The notes under the pieces: generated by a model
What the model saw: the letters and a program-made list of their open reading frames with translations, nothing else
Databases searched by the model: none
What the model was told of the DNA's origin: nothing
Assembly: GCF_040718835.1 (NCBI RefSeq)
Contig: NZ_JBFEFG010000268.1
Span: 186,001 to 250,000, forward strand
Direction of reading: 5' to 3'
DNA: 64,000 nucleotides
From: Bremerella sp. JC817
Lineage (GTDB): Bacteria > Planctomycetota > Planctomycetia > Pirellulales > Pirellulaceae
Translations under genes and position numbers: made by a program
Part shown: one piece after another, positions 28,605 through 38,024 of the stretch
How positions within the stretch are numbered: the stretch's first letter is position 1
Layout: each line of letters opens with the position of its first letter

Positions 28605-29636
28605 ATGGATCACCAAACCAAGTCGCCGATCTCCCGCCCTCCAACCAAATTGGAGATTGGCATCGACCGGTTGTTCCGCGGGCTTTGCTTTAGCTTTGCC
28701 TGGCTGACGATCGCAGTGATGGCGTATATCGTCATCGAGATCAGTTGGAAAGCGAAACCGGCCGTGCTGGAGTACGGACCTGGCTTCCTCTCCGGAAAAG
28801 AATGGGATCCGAACACGGGCGAATTTGGCATCCTCCCCGAGATTTGGGGCACGCTCTACAGCTCGCTGCTGGCCTTGTTGATCGGTTCCGTCTTTGGAAT
28901 CGCTGTCGCGGTCTTTCTCAGCGAAGGCTACCTCGGGAACTTTGTGTTCCGAGTCTTAAAGCTCTTCGGTGTTCAGTTCCATCGCTTCTGGGGCAAAATG
29001 CCATCGATGGCAGAGTCAGCCCTGAAGAATCTGGTGGAGCTTCTCGCTGCAATTCCTAGCGTGGTCTATGGCCTGTGGGGGATCTTCGTCGTGATTCCGC
29101 TGATGCGGAGTTCGTGCGTTTGGCTGCACGACAACATGGGGTGGTTCCCGCTGTTTGGAACGCGTTTCCAAGGTCCGGGCATGCTGCCAGCCGCGTTCGT
29201 GTTGGCGATTATGATTCTGCCGACCATCTCGGCCATCAGCCGCGACGCACTAGTCGCGGTGCCACCGAAACTGCGTGAGGCGTCGTATGGTCTTGGGGCG
29301 ACTCGTTGGGAGACGATTCTCTCGGTGATTTTGCCAACCGCTTCTGGCGGTATCTTCGGCGGTATCGTGCTGGCCTTCGGTCGCGCCTTGGGCGAAACGA
29401 TGGCCTTGGCGATGCTGGTCGGCAATATGAATACAATTAGCGTCTCGCTCTTCTCTCCGGCGAATACGTTGGCTGCCTTGCTGGCCAATAACTTCCAGGA
29501 AGCGGGAAGCGACGAGATGAAAGTCGGCGTGCTGATGTACGCCGGTATGGTACTGATGGCGATCACCCTGGTGGTGAACATCATCGGCGCATTGATCCTG
29601 CAAAGAGCCACCGCCGGGCTGAAAGGGATGCGCTAA
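28605..29636 (+). CDS. pstC: Phosphate ABC transporter, permease
   Basis: 343 residues from ATG 28605; the earlier in-frame start falls inside the hairpin. Six membrane helices. The permease coupling motif appears as EASYGLGATRWETILSVILPTASGGIFGG (shown here only as EASYGLGATRW...ILPTA), with the EAA-type loop contacting PstB. The central loop (about residues 125-160) is longer than in E. coli PstC. The stop overlaps the pstA start (TAATG). Confidence 0.93.
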   Translation: MDHQTKSPISRPPTKLEIGIDRLFRGLCFSFAWLTIAVMAYIVIEISWKAKPAVLEYGPGFLSGKEWDPNTGEFGILPEIWGTLYSSLLALLIGSVFGIAVAVFLSEGYLGNFVFRVLKLFGVQFHRFWGKMPSMAESALKNLVELLAAIPSVVYGLWGIFVVIPLMRSSCVWLHDNMGWFPLFGTRFQGPGMLPAAFVLAIMILPTISAISRDALVAVPPKLREASYGLGATRWETILSVILPTASGGIFGGIVLAFGRALGETMALAMLVGNMNTISVSLFSPANTLAALLANNFQEAGSDEMKVGVLMYAGMVLMAITLVVNIIGALILQRATAGLKGMR

Positions 29637-30568
29637 TGGCTTCGCCTCAATCAGAACGCCCTGTGCTGACCGAAACGGATATTAGCCGCTTGGAACGCTC
29701 GCTTCGTAAGCCGCGAACGCTGCTGAGTATCATGCTCAGTGCCGTTGCCACGATCATGACCTTCATGGCCCTCGTGCCTCTGTTCTCGGTGGTCATCATG
29801 CTGTTTGTGAAGGGGGGCTCGAAGCTGACGCTCGAGAACTTCTACACGCTTCCACCGACCGCGTTTGAAGATGGGGGTGGCTTCGGCAACGCCCTTCTGG
29901 GAACGATCCTGATGGTGGGGATCGCGGCGCTGATCAGCGTCCCGTTTGGCATCATGGCGGCCGTGTTCCTTTCGGAATTAGGCAAAAACAGTCGGACCTC
30001 TTCCGTAGTGCGATTTTGCGCGAAGGTTTTGAGCGGTTTCCCCTCCATTCTGGCGGGTGTATTCGCCTATGGTGCGGTTGTGCTGCTTACGGGGAAGTTT
30101 TCGGCTTATGCCGGGGGGGTAGCATTGTCGATCCTGATGCTACCGGTCGTGATGCTGACGGCAGAAGAAGCAATCCGAATGGTCCCCAGCCGCATGAAAG
30201 AAGCTTCAATCGGTATGGGCGCCACCCAGACCCAGACATTGTGGTATGTCACATTACCCACCGCATTGCCCGGAATACTAACCGGGGTTATGCTGGCAGT
30301 AGCTCGCGCTGCCGGTGAGACGGCTCCCTTGCTGTTTACCGCCTTGTTCAGCAACTTTTGGCTGATCTCGAGGTGGAACGACGTAGAACCAGGGCAGTTG
30401 AATCAGCCCACCGCTTCGATGGCGGTTCTGATTTACAACTTCTCTTCTTCCTTCGTTGACAACCAACGTGAAATGGCCTGGTCGGCCTCGTTGGTGTTAG
30501 TGTTGGTCGTTCTGGTCACGAACCTGGTCGGGAAGTCACTTTCCTCCAAGAACGGGCCTCAGCGCTAA
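29636..30568 (+). CDS. pstA: Phosphate ABC transporter, permease
   Basis: 310 residues, six membrane helices, with the coupling loop KEASIGMGATQTQTLWYVTLP and FGIMAAVFLSELG before it. It starts within the pstC stop codon, so translation is coupled. A cytoplasmic N-terminus of about 35 residues precedes helix 1. Confidence 0.93.
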   Translation: MASPQSERPVLTETDISRLERSLRKPRTLLSIMLSAVATIMTFMALVPLFSVVIMLFVKGGSKLTLENFYTLPPTAFEDGGGFGNALLGTILMVGIAALISVPFGIMAAVFLSELGKNSRTSSVVRFCAKVLSGFPSILAGVFAYGAVVLLTGKFSAYAGGVALSILMLPVVMLTAEEAIRMVPSRMKEASIGMGATQTQTLWYVTLPTALPGILTGVMLAVARAAGETAPLLFTALFSNFWLISRWNDVEPGQLNQPTASMAVLIYNFSSSFVDNQREMAWSASLVLVLVVLVTNLVGKSLSSKNGPQR

Positions 30569-30597
30569 GCAAACCTACATAGGAAATCTAGCTGCAC

Positions 30598-31392
30598 ATG
30601 ATCGCGAACGAAGATTCGGCTGACACCGTAATCGACTGCGATGTCAAAGAGCTCTATTACGGCAACTTCAAAGCCGTGCGCGATACGCGAATCCCGATCA
30701 AGCAAGGTCAGGTAACCGCGTTCATTGGTCCATCGGGTTGTGGTAAAAGCACCGTGCTGCGTTGCTTGAACCGGATGAACGACCTGATCCGTGGCTTCCG
30801 CTTCGAAGGGCATGTCCACTTCCGTGGGCAGAACATCTACGCCCCTCAGATTGATCCGGTCGCCGTTCGTCGCCACATCGGGATGGTCTTCCAGCAGCCC
30901 AACCCATTCGCGATGAGCATTTACAAAAATATTACCTACGGTTTGCGGATCAACGGGTACCGTGGCGACTACGACGAAGTGGTCGAACGAGCCCTCCGTG
31001 GTGCCGCCCTATGGGACGAAGTGAAAGACAAGCTCAAGCAGAGCGGTCTCTCGCTGTCGGGTGGTCAGCAACAGCGTTTGTGCATTGCCCGCGCGATTGC
31101 TGTCGAACCTGAAGTGCTGTTGATGGACGAGCCATGTTCGGCTCTCGATCCGATCGCGACGCGTAAGATCGAAGAGCTGATGACCGAGCTCAAGCAGAAG
31201 TACACTATCGCCATCGTCACGCACAACATGCAACAAGCTCAGCGTGTTGCCGATCAGACGGCGTTTCTTTACGTCGATACGACTCAGGGTGGCCGAACCG
31301 GTTACCTGGTCGAGCAGAACGAAACGAAGCGTCTGTTTGAAGATCCTCAGCAGGAATACACGCGGCAGTATATCCGCGGCGAGTTCAGCTAA
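30598..31392 (+). CDS. pstB: Phosphate ABC transporter, ATPase
   Basis: 264 residues. Walker [10 protein letters not shown], the Q-loop in [16 protein letters not shown], signature LSGGQQQR, Walker [13 protein letters not shown] and the switch His in IVTHNMQQA. It powers phosphate import. The stop overlaps by a few bases the stop of the convergent pyruvate-kinase-like gene. No phoU follows, unlike many pst operons. Confidence 0.95.
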   Translation: MIANEDSADTVIDCDVKELYYGNFKAVRDTRIPIKQGQVTAFIGPSGCGKSTVLRCLNRMNDLIRGFRFEGHVHFRGQNIYAPQIDPVAVRRHIGMVFQQPNPFAMSIYKNITYGLRINGYRGDYDEVVERALRGAALWDEVKDKLKQSGLSLSGGQQQRLCIARAIAVEPEVLLMDEPCSALDPIATRKIEELMTELKQKYTIAIVTHNMQQAQRVADQTAFLYVDTTQGGRTGYLVEQNETKRLFEDPQQEYTRQYIRGEFS

Positions 31393-32594
31393 CGGATCGT
31401 TTCAATCACGAAAGCGTTCGCGTTGTCGGTCGATTGGATCGGCAACTCGGAAACGACAATCACTCGATCGCCAGGCTCAACCAAGTCAATCTGTTTTGCG
31501 ATCGATGTCGTGGTCGACAGCATCTCCGCAGTTGAACCCGGAGACTTCATCTGTCGGGCGACCACCCCATGATAGACGTTCATCTGACGAACGGTGGTGG
31601 GATCGTCTGAAAGTGCCAGGATCGGACAATCGATCCAGTTCTTGGCGATCAAACGTGCCGTGATGCTGGAATGTGAATAGACCACCACGGCCGCGATCTC
31701 TTGCATCTTCAAGATGTGACGTATCGAGTACGCCAACGCTGCCGTGTTGGGTGGCTGACCGAAACCAACCTTGATGGGTCGATCGGTGATTTCCATCAGG
31801 CTTTCGGTTGCGATCACCGTTTTCGAGGCTACTTCGACTGCCTCGGCAGGAAAGTTGCCTGATGCAGTCTCGTCACCCAGCAGAATCGCATCAGCGTGGT
31901 CGAAGACAATGTTCGCGATGTCGAACACTTCGCTGTCCGTGGGTTCCGCAGCTTGACGCATTGTTTCCAGAACGCCGCGACCGACCAGGCAAGGCTTGGC
32001 GCCAATCTGACACTGCCGGGCAACCATCTTTTGCATTACCGGATTCGACCAGGTTTCCATATCGGACAAGCCGGCAGAGGTCACAATGACACCATCGGCA
32101 GCTTGAATAATGCTGTCGATGTCACGATAGTTCGACGCGTCGTCGAGGCGGGCGAGAACTGCCGCGTGACTTCCGGCTTCGTGAAGTGCCTTGCGGGCCT
32201 GGTTGATGTTCAACGTTCCGAGCGGTACCGAGATCATGACGTAGTCGACCTCGTTCGCTGCGATCCAGTTCAACTGATCTTTGTTGATGGGCTGCTCCGC
32301 CGGTGGTTCTTCGCCAGTAACGGGAATCGACGCCAACAGCGTGATTGGCAGCTGCATCATCCCTTCCACTTCACGAACCGACTCGTGCCACTCGCTCCAG
32401 ACCGTGGGATTTTCTTGTCCCAGATCGATCACAAACGAGTCGGCTCCAACGAGGACCAATTGCGAGAGTGGGCCGGCGCCAGAGCAGCTCGGACCGATGG
32501 TCGCAACCAGTTTGGTGCGTTTCAACATCGCAGTATTCGTCGTTGGTGTCAGGGGAATTGGATCGACCACGTTTGGATAAACCTCCTTGCGCAA
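31389..32594 (-). CDS. Pyruvate kinase-like protein, catalytic residues lost
   Basis: About 401 residues from a TTG at 32594, or 379 from ATG 32528 ([15 protein letters not shown]), which I think more likely. The barrel is pyruvate-kinase-like: [11 protein letters not shown] at the start, [33 protein letters not shown] and a C-terminal domain ([24 protein letters not shown]). But the substrate motifs are gone: the usual RxNFSHG is replaced by FVIDLGQEN, the KIE strand by LARLDD, and MVARGDLG by VIVTSAGLS. The B domain is also absent. It is probably a non-catalytic regulator or scaffold, single and convergent with pstB. Confidence 0.82.
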   Translation of the reverse strand: MRKEVYPNVVDPIPLTPTTNTAMLKRTKLVATIGPSCSGAGPLSQLVLVGADSFVIDLGQENPTVWSEWHESVREVEGMMQLPITLLASIPVTGEEPPAEQPINKDQLNWIAANEVDYVMISVPLGTLNINQARKALHEAGSHAAVLARLDDASNYRDIDSIIQAADGVIVTSAGLSDMETWSNPVMQKMVARQCQIGAKPCLVGRGVLETMRQAAEPTDSEVFDIANIVFDHADAILLGDETASGNFPAEAVEVASKTVIATESLMEITDRPIKVGFGQPPNTAALAYSIRHILKMQEIAAVVVYSHSSITARLIAKNWIDCPILALSDDPTTVRQMNVYHGVVARQMKSPGSTAEMLSTTTSIAKQIDLVEPGDRVIVVSELPIQSTDNANAFVIETIR

Positions 32595-32643
32595 CCCAGT
32601 GGGGCGTTCACAGCCAGATTGGACCTACCGCTGGGCGGTACGG

Positions 32644-33294
32644 TTATTCTACCGGATTATGCTCTTCCGTGTTCGGCTTCGATTTCTTCCGGCTGTAAAG
32701 AATGATTATGCCAACTACCAACGCAATCAAGCTATAGGCCCCGATCTTCCCGGAAAGCTCATTGAGCGAAGGCATTACGGTTTCCGGCGAGCCGGTCGGC
32801 TCGACATAGGGGGGAATGATCTCGAGGGAATTGAGAAAGGCCTGGGCGTCAGGATCTTGGCGAGGATCCTTGCCGATGCCAAAGACCATCAGCTTATAGA
32901 ACTTGCCACCCACCTTGACGATCGCTTGCGAAAGGATCGCGTCGTCGCCAAGGGCACCCCCAGCGGCGCTAATCAGGAAAACCTGATGGCCGTTCTTTTC
33001 GACGACCGTGGAGTCCAGGATTTCCCCTCCCAGGTCTTCGGCCAGACCTTGTTCCAAGGCCGACTGGATGATCTTGCGTTCGATCGGAGCAGGGGACTCG
33101 ATAATCCCCAGCTTCAAGGTTTCATCCGGCGAAAGCCAGAAGACTTTCGCCGGCGGATCTGGCTGAACCTCGACGAAACGTTCTGAATCTGGCATCTCGC
33201 AAACGATGACCCCATCCGAGGATTTCCATTGCTCGGCCATACTGTGGGTGGCCGAGAGCATCGTTAACGCAAGTGCCAGGATCAGTCGTTTCAT
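32644..33294 (-). CDS. Exported protein with C-terminal membrane anchor, unknown function
   Basis: 216 residues: signal peptide MKRLILALALTMLSATHSMA, a soluble region of about 150 residues with two beta-alpha units (FLISAAGGALGDDAILSQAIVKVGGKFYKL is the clearest, described here by its start), then helix IGAYSLIALVVGIIILY and a basic tail RKKSK. The anchor leaves the bulk outside the inner membrane. No family recognised. It sits between the kinase-like gene and a sulfatase on the same strand, 55 bp downstream of the latter. Confidence 0.7.
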   Translation of the reverse strand: MKRLILALALTMLSATHSMAEQWKSSDGVIVCEMPDSERFVEVQPDPPAKVFWLSPDETLKLGIIESPAPIERKIIQSALEQGLAEDLGGEILDSTVVEKNGHQVFLISAAGGALGDDAILSQAIVKVGGKFYKLMVFGIGKDPRQDPDAQAFLNSLEIIPPYVEPTGSPETVMPSLNELSGKIGAYSLIALVVGIIILYSRKKSKPNTEEHNPVE

Positions 33295-33349
33295 TCAATT
33301 TCTCTTGAGAGGAAGTCAGCCCAGACTTCGGTTGCCAATCCAATGAAGA

Positions 33350-34843
33350 CTAGCGAATCTTTTCGTCCGGCAGTTCTTTGCCGATCCCCTGATCGATTGG
33401 CATCTTGTCGGTGTTCGGTGTGAGACCAACATTCGCCATTTCCTTTGCTAACTCGTCACGAAGCTTCGCGACCAGATCGGCATGCTCTGGCTTCTGTACC
33501 AGGTTGATCGTTTCGCCGGGATCGGCCTTCAAATCGTAGAGTTCCGCCATGTGGCGATCGGGCGAGCCGTCGCCGTGCGGGTAGCGAATATATTTGTACC
33601 GATCGGTACGCAAAGCGCGGACATTTGGCGTGTAAGGGAACTGCTTCTCGTAGTTGTAGTAGTAAATCCACGAGGTTCGCCAGTCGTCGCTTTCGCCGTT
33701 GGCCAGCTTGGCCCACGAGTCGCCATGGATCTTTTCAATCGGTTTGGCACCTGCCAGTTCGATCAAAGTCGGAGCTATATCAACCGTCAGCACTTGCTGT
33801 TCGACCGTTTTGCCTTGCCCCAGCTTCGGGTAACGCACGATCAACGGCACACGCAGGCTCATCTCGTGGGCGGTGCGTTTGTCGACCATTCCGTCTTCCC
33901 CTTCCAGCAGCCCATTATCGCCCATGAAGACAATGATCGTGTTGTCGAGCTGCCCGGTCTTTTCGAGCCAGGCATAAAGCTTGCCCATGCTGTCGTCGAC
34001 ACTGAGGATCGTACCCCAGTAAGCGTGAACCATGTCCTCGAACGCTTTGACACCTTCCGGGCTGTCATCCGGAAAGTCCTTCCGCCAATCGAATAGCGGC
34101 CCATAGATGCCATGCCAGGTATAGAGTCGCTCTTTGATCCATTTCGGCTTGTCATCGAGCTGAAATGCGGTTTTCGGATATTCGACCTTCACGTCATCGA
34201 AGGCGTGTTCGTATTTCGGTTCAGGAAAGTAGAAACTGTGCGGAGCTTTCTGCCCGATCATCATGCACCAAGGCTTACCACCATGATCTTTCTGCAACCA
34301 ATCAAGCGCCATGTCGGTCACGACATGCGTGTAATAACCAGGGACCACGCGGGATCCCTGACCGTTGATATTGAACGAAGTATCGAAGTACTTGCCCTGT
34401 CCTTTGTGAGTGACAAACCAATCGAAACCGGCACGTGGTTCGTCGTTGTCTTCACCCATGTGATACTTGCCGATGTAGGCTGTCTCGTACCCGGCATCTT
34501 GCAAACGCTTGGGGAACGTCGCCATCTCGGTGGGGAACTCGGTGAAGTTGTTGGTCACCCCATGGGCATGCGCATACAGCCCGGTCAGAATCGATGCGCG
34601 GCTTGGCGAGCAAAGGGAAGTGGTGCAGAACGAATTCTGGAACTTCACCCCTTCTTTCGCCAGGCGGTCGATATTAGGCGTTTTGACATGCTCGCTGCCG
34701 AGGCAGCCGACCGCGTCAGGTCGCAAGTCATCGCAAAGCACGAACAAGATATTGGGCTGTTTCGGAGCGTCGGCCGCCACGGCCAGAGAATTCGAAGCGA
34801 CTACCAAAAGCGCAGCCACAAGAAGCGTTCGCCAATACGTCAT
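33350..34843 (-). CDS. Secreted sulfatase (S1 family)
   Basis: 497 residues with a signal peptide (residues about 1-24). The formylglycine site is canonical: [15 protein letters not shown] with Cys near 77. Metal ligands appear as LCDDLRPD near the start and [11 protein letters not shown] late in the protein. [22 protein letters not shown] C-terminal sequence is common in sulfatases that act on polysaccharides. It needs a formylglycine-generating enzyme or anaerobic maturase, neither in the window. The exact substrate is unknown. Confidence 0.93.
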   Translation of the reverse strand: MTYWRTLLVAALLVVASNSLAVAADAPKQPNILFVLCDDLRPDAVGCLGSEHVKTPNIDRLAKEGVKFQNSFCTTSLCSPSRASILTGLYAHAHGVTNNFTEFPTEMATFPKRLQDAGYETAYIGKYHMGEDNDEPRAGFDWFVTHKGQGKYFDTSFNINGQGSRVVPGYYTHVVTDMALDWLQKDHGGKPWCMMIGQKAPHSFYFPEPKYEHAFDDVKVEYPKTAFQLDDKPKWIKERLYTWHGIYGPLFDWRKDFPDDSPEGVKAFEDMVHAYWGTILSVDDSMGKLYAWLEKTGQLDNTIIVFMGDNGLLEGEDGMVDKRTAHEMSLRVPLIVRYPKLGQGKTVEQQVLTVDIAPTLIELAGAKPIEKIHGDSWAKLANGESDDWRTSWIYYYNYEKQFPYTPNVRALRTDRYKYIRYPHGDGSPDRHMAELYDLKADPGETINLVQKPEHADLVAKLRDELAKEMANVGLTPNTDKMPIDQGIGKELPDEKIR

Positions 34844-35096
34844 TGCGAAGGGTCCTCGGAAAGGGGGAAGCAGTGCAGGGGGGCGGTGTCGCGGCCTTCT
34901 TCTGGGAGAGGTCGCTACCCACTAATTTGCGTGAAATCGACCAGCGTTTCCAGTCGGGAGAGGCGATTCAGGTCGATTTTAGGCGGAAGAATCCGCACGA
35001 AAGAGGCCAGACACAATGGTCCTGCAGGTTCCCTGCTGAAGAATCGAAGGCGTGCGGAACAACGACGACCGCACGCCGACATGTCGCTCGAGTCTG

Positions 35097-36161
35097 CTAT
35101 CGATGAGTTCGACGCGAACCCATGTTCACGGCGACTTCGGTGCGTTGAGAAGTAACGTCGCCTGATCCATGCTGCGAACTTCCGCGAGGTTGGCCATGAC
35201 CACTCTGGAATCCATGACGCGGGCCTTGGAAAGGTGAACGTGACCAATGGCCGCGCGGATGATGCGAAGGAGGCAAGTCAGCGGCTGGAGGTTCTTCGGT
35301 ATCTTCTTCGTCGTCCTCATCGTTATCGTTCGGCTCGTCATCCGGTTGATCGTCGCTGGGTACATCCTCTGAGTCATCGTCATCATCGGAAGGCGTGTCA
35401 TCCGTTGGGTCGGTTGGATCCTCAGTCGGATCTTCATCGGATGGAGTGTCGTCGGTCGGCTCGTCTTCGTCAGGGACGTCGGCCGGGTCGTCTTCTTCCG
35501 TGTCGGTCGAAGTGTCATCCGGAACTTCATCGGTCGGATCAGCACTGGTCGTGGTATCTTCTTCGGCAGGAGCATACAGCGCGAGGGCCCCGTCGACGTC
35601 CTCTTCGGTTAGGGCCGTGAACTCCTGATTCGCAGAGACGCTAGGGTAAAGAACCGAGCCGGGCGAATCGGAATGTTCCAGGCCGACCGAATGGCCAAGC
35701 TCGTGCACCATCACGTAAACCAGATCGTAGGCAGCCGCACCAAGGCTGTTACCCACTTCCCAGTTCTCAGAAATATCGACCATGATGTCGCCAGCGATCT
35801 TGGCAGGATTCACATCGTTTGGGAAATAGGCTTGAGCAAGCGTCCCACCAGAACCATCGATGTCCTCGAACGAGATGTCGATCGAATCGAGTTGCCCGGA
35901 CTCGAAGATCTGCGTGAACGTGACGCTGATCACTTCGCTCCAGGTCGCCATCGCGTCGGCAATCGCTGCTTCGACTTCGGTTTGAGTCAGGCCGAAATCG
36001 GTAGGCACCTCACCCACGTAATAGGTCAGCGAAGCTTCCCCTTGGCCTATTCCATCCCAGCCAGTGCTCGACAAACAGAGACGCGATTCGAGCAGAGAAA
36101 CCTGCGGAGTGACGTGCGATAGCATTTTACGATGAGTCATCTTTTTCATTTCCGCATCCAT
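35097..36161 (-). CDS. Matrixin-like metalloprotease with acidic low-complexity tail
   Basis: 354 residues. The zinc site HELGHSVGLEHSD (about residue 155) is the metzincin form HExxHxxGxxHS. The protease domain spans about 45-200. Residues about 205-300 are a repeated Asp/Glu/Pro/Thr tract (DDTPSDEDPTEDPTDPTDD-like), then a basic Gly/His/Arg/Ser tail. The N-terminus (VSLLESRLCLSS) resembles the short sorting-type motif at the start of many secreted planctomycete proteins, without a normal signal peptide. The start is uncertain, with ATGs also near 36149 and 36140. Confidence 0.8.
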   Translation of the reverse strand: MDAEMKKMTHRKMLSHVTPQVSLLESRLCLSSTGWDGIGQGEASLTYYVGEVPTDFGLTQTEVEAAIADAMATWSEVISVTFTQIFESGQLDSIDISFEDIDGSGGTLAQAYFPNDVNPAKIAGDIMVDISENWEVGNSLGAAAYDLVYVMVHELGHSVGLEHSDSPGSVLYPSVSANQEFTALTEEDVDGALALYAPAEEDTTTSADPTDEVPDDTSTDTEEDDPADVPDEDEPTDDTPSDEDPTEDPTDPTDDTPSDDDDDSEDVPSDDQPDDEPNDNDEDDEEDTEEPPAADLPPSHHPRGHWSRSPFQGPRHGFQSGHGQPRGSSQHGSGDVTSQRTEVAVNMGSRRTHR

Positions 36162-36574
36162 GCTGAGATCGTCGAGAAGTGAATCTTGAGGTCAAACACG
36201 CAGAACGCTTCGACCGGCAAACCATCTCTGGACGATCATAGAACGACCCTCGGCAAACGCCCATCCATACATCGTCTCGAATTGAGGTTCATCTGTCTCA
36301 AACAATTTCAAGCAGCGAATGCTGCGCTAGAAGAGCGATCGCGCATCGTAGTTTTGGATTGGGGTTGCGAAGGACACGGGATGACCGATCACTGGATGAT
36401 AGCAATGCTGCTATCTGCTTGGCATCGCTTCCCCATTTGCGCAGGCCGAATAGTTTCGCAGACATCCCTTAGCCGAGCCTGCCGTTGCCGAGTCAAGTTG
36501 GATGGGAGCGGCCCCTTCTGGCGAAATTAATCGTAATGCTTTCTTGGATCCAAAGCCCAACGGTAATACTGGCC
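36162..36574. other. Divergent intergenic region, no gene seen
   Basis: About 410 bp between the protease and the efflux-channel gene. Open frames here have no supportable starts. It should hold both promoters. I see no copper-box-like dyad I can defend. Confidence 0.4.
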
Positions 36575-37996
36575 ATGTCTCCGTATAGACTCGCAACCGT
36601 CGCGATTTGTATTGTCGCCTTCCACGGGATGCAGTTCGAATGCGTCCACGCGCAGAACCATCAACCGGAAGCACGGAAAGAGATTGCAGAGCTTCTTACC
36701 TCGCCGCCTGACGTCGGATTAGCTACGGCAGCTCCAGGCGTCCGGTGGAATGCTCTGGATATGCATGCCGACGTTGCGCCTAGCCAGCACTCCCTGGCAG
36801 GTCTGCTCGAACTTGCTTCTCGAAACAATCCGACCATTTTGCAGGCTCAGTATCAAATCACTGGTCAACTGGCCAAGGCCCAACAAGCCGGACTTTATCC
36901 GAACCCGATGTTGGCCTACGTGGCCGAAAACATCGGGGTCGAAGGAACAGCAGGCGAGTGGCAAGGTGGCGAGATTGAGCAACGATTCGTGACCGGCCAT
37001 AAACTGCAAATCAGTCGTGACAAGTACCTGCAACGTGCCAAAGTGGCCGAGCACCTTGCCGTCGCGCAGCAATATCGCGTTTGCAACGATGTCCGCGTGC
37101 ACTACTTCAAGACCCTTGCTGCTCAAAGGATTCTGGATCTACAACGTGAGCTACTCAAGACGTCAGAAGATCATCTCACCACCACACGCGAAATGTTCAA
37201 TGCTGGACAAGCGAACCAGGTAGATCTACATCGTGCAAATGCCCAGCTGCGGCGGCAGCAACTCGCGGTACTGCAGGCCGAGAACAGGATCCGTCGCGAG
37301 TTCTTACAACTCGGTTCTCTCGTTGGTGTCGAGTTGGCCCAGCTTCCCCTGGAAGGCAATCTGGAATCAGGGAGTGATCTGATCGACTTCGATCTTTCAA
37401 GTGAACGAATTTTGAGCCAAAGTCCAGAGATCCTCGCGGCGCATTCCAAGTTGCGAGAAGACCAAATTACGCTCAATCGAGAAAGTGTCGAGTGGGTTCC
37501 CGACATTATCGTCGCTGGCGGTGTCGGCCGGAACTTTGAATCTCAAGACACCACGGGAGCGATGAGCGTTCGAATGGAGCTTCCGATCTTCGATCGAAAC
37601 CAGGGTACCATTCGCCAGGCACAAGCCGACTACGTTCGTCAACAAAAAGAGATCCGACGCACCGAGATGGATCTGAAAATGCGACTGGCTCAGCAATACG
37701 AAGCCTATCTGAGTGCTGCCCAGCATGTGCTGACGTACGAAGAGTTGGTATTGCCCGAGCTTAAACAAGCTTATGCGAACTCACTCCAAAGTTACAAAGA
37801 AGACCGAGTGGCATGGCCAGCTGTGTTGATGGCTTATGAAAACTACACGCAGCGCCGGATCGAGTACATCGACCATTTGCTCCAGCGTCGGACGAGCGAG
37901 ATCATGCTGAATGGCTTCCTGCTGCATGGCGGACTAAATGCGGCATCAAGCCCGACGCCAACCGGACACATCGACGCTACTCCCAAACCACGGTAA
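36575..37996 (+). CDS. TolC-family outer-membrane efflux channel (CusC-like)
   Basis: 473 residues from ATG 36575, the start that gives a clean signal peptide (MSPYRLATVAICIVAFHG); upstream ATG 36536 is possible. Two repeats of long coiled-coil helices, each followed by strands, fit TolC family channels (TREMFNAGQANQVDLHRANAQ and RQAQADYVRQQKEIRRTEMDL, each named by its start). Channels of this sort work with an RND or MFP partner; none is adjacent. The next gene is a multicopper oxidase 28 bp downstream, so copper export is likely. Confidence 0.85.
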   Translation: MSPYRLATVAICIVAFHGMQFECVHAQNHQPEARKEIAELLTSPPDVGLATAAPGVRWNALDMHADVAPSQHSLAGLLELASRNNPTILQAQYQITGQLAKAQQAGLYPNPMLAYVAENIGVEGTAGEWQGGEIEQRFVTGHKLQISRDKYLQRAKVAEHLAVAQQYRVCNDVRVHYFKTLAAQRILDLQRELLKTSEDHLTTTREMFNAGQANQVDLHRANAQLRRQQLAVLQAENRIRREFLQLGSLVGVELAQLPLEGNLESGSDLIDFDLSSERILSQSPEILAAHSKLREDQITLNRESVEWVPDIIVAGGVGRNFESQDTTGAMSVRMELPIFDRNQGTIRQAQADYVRQQKEIRRTEMDLKMRLAQQYEAYLSAAQHVLTYEELVLPELKQAYANSLQSYKEDRVAWPAVLMAYENYTQRRIEYIDHLLQRRTSEIMLNGFLLHGGLNAASSPTPTGHIDATPKPR

Positions 37997-38024
37997 GCCA
38001 CTTCGTAAAAGGATGAACCCGACC

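Noticed and set aside
35290..35560. Repetitive DNA that could be a CRISPR or tandem repeat
   Set aside because: It is the coding sequence of the acidic tail of the protease; no direct repeats with spacers. No CRISPR array seen anywhere.
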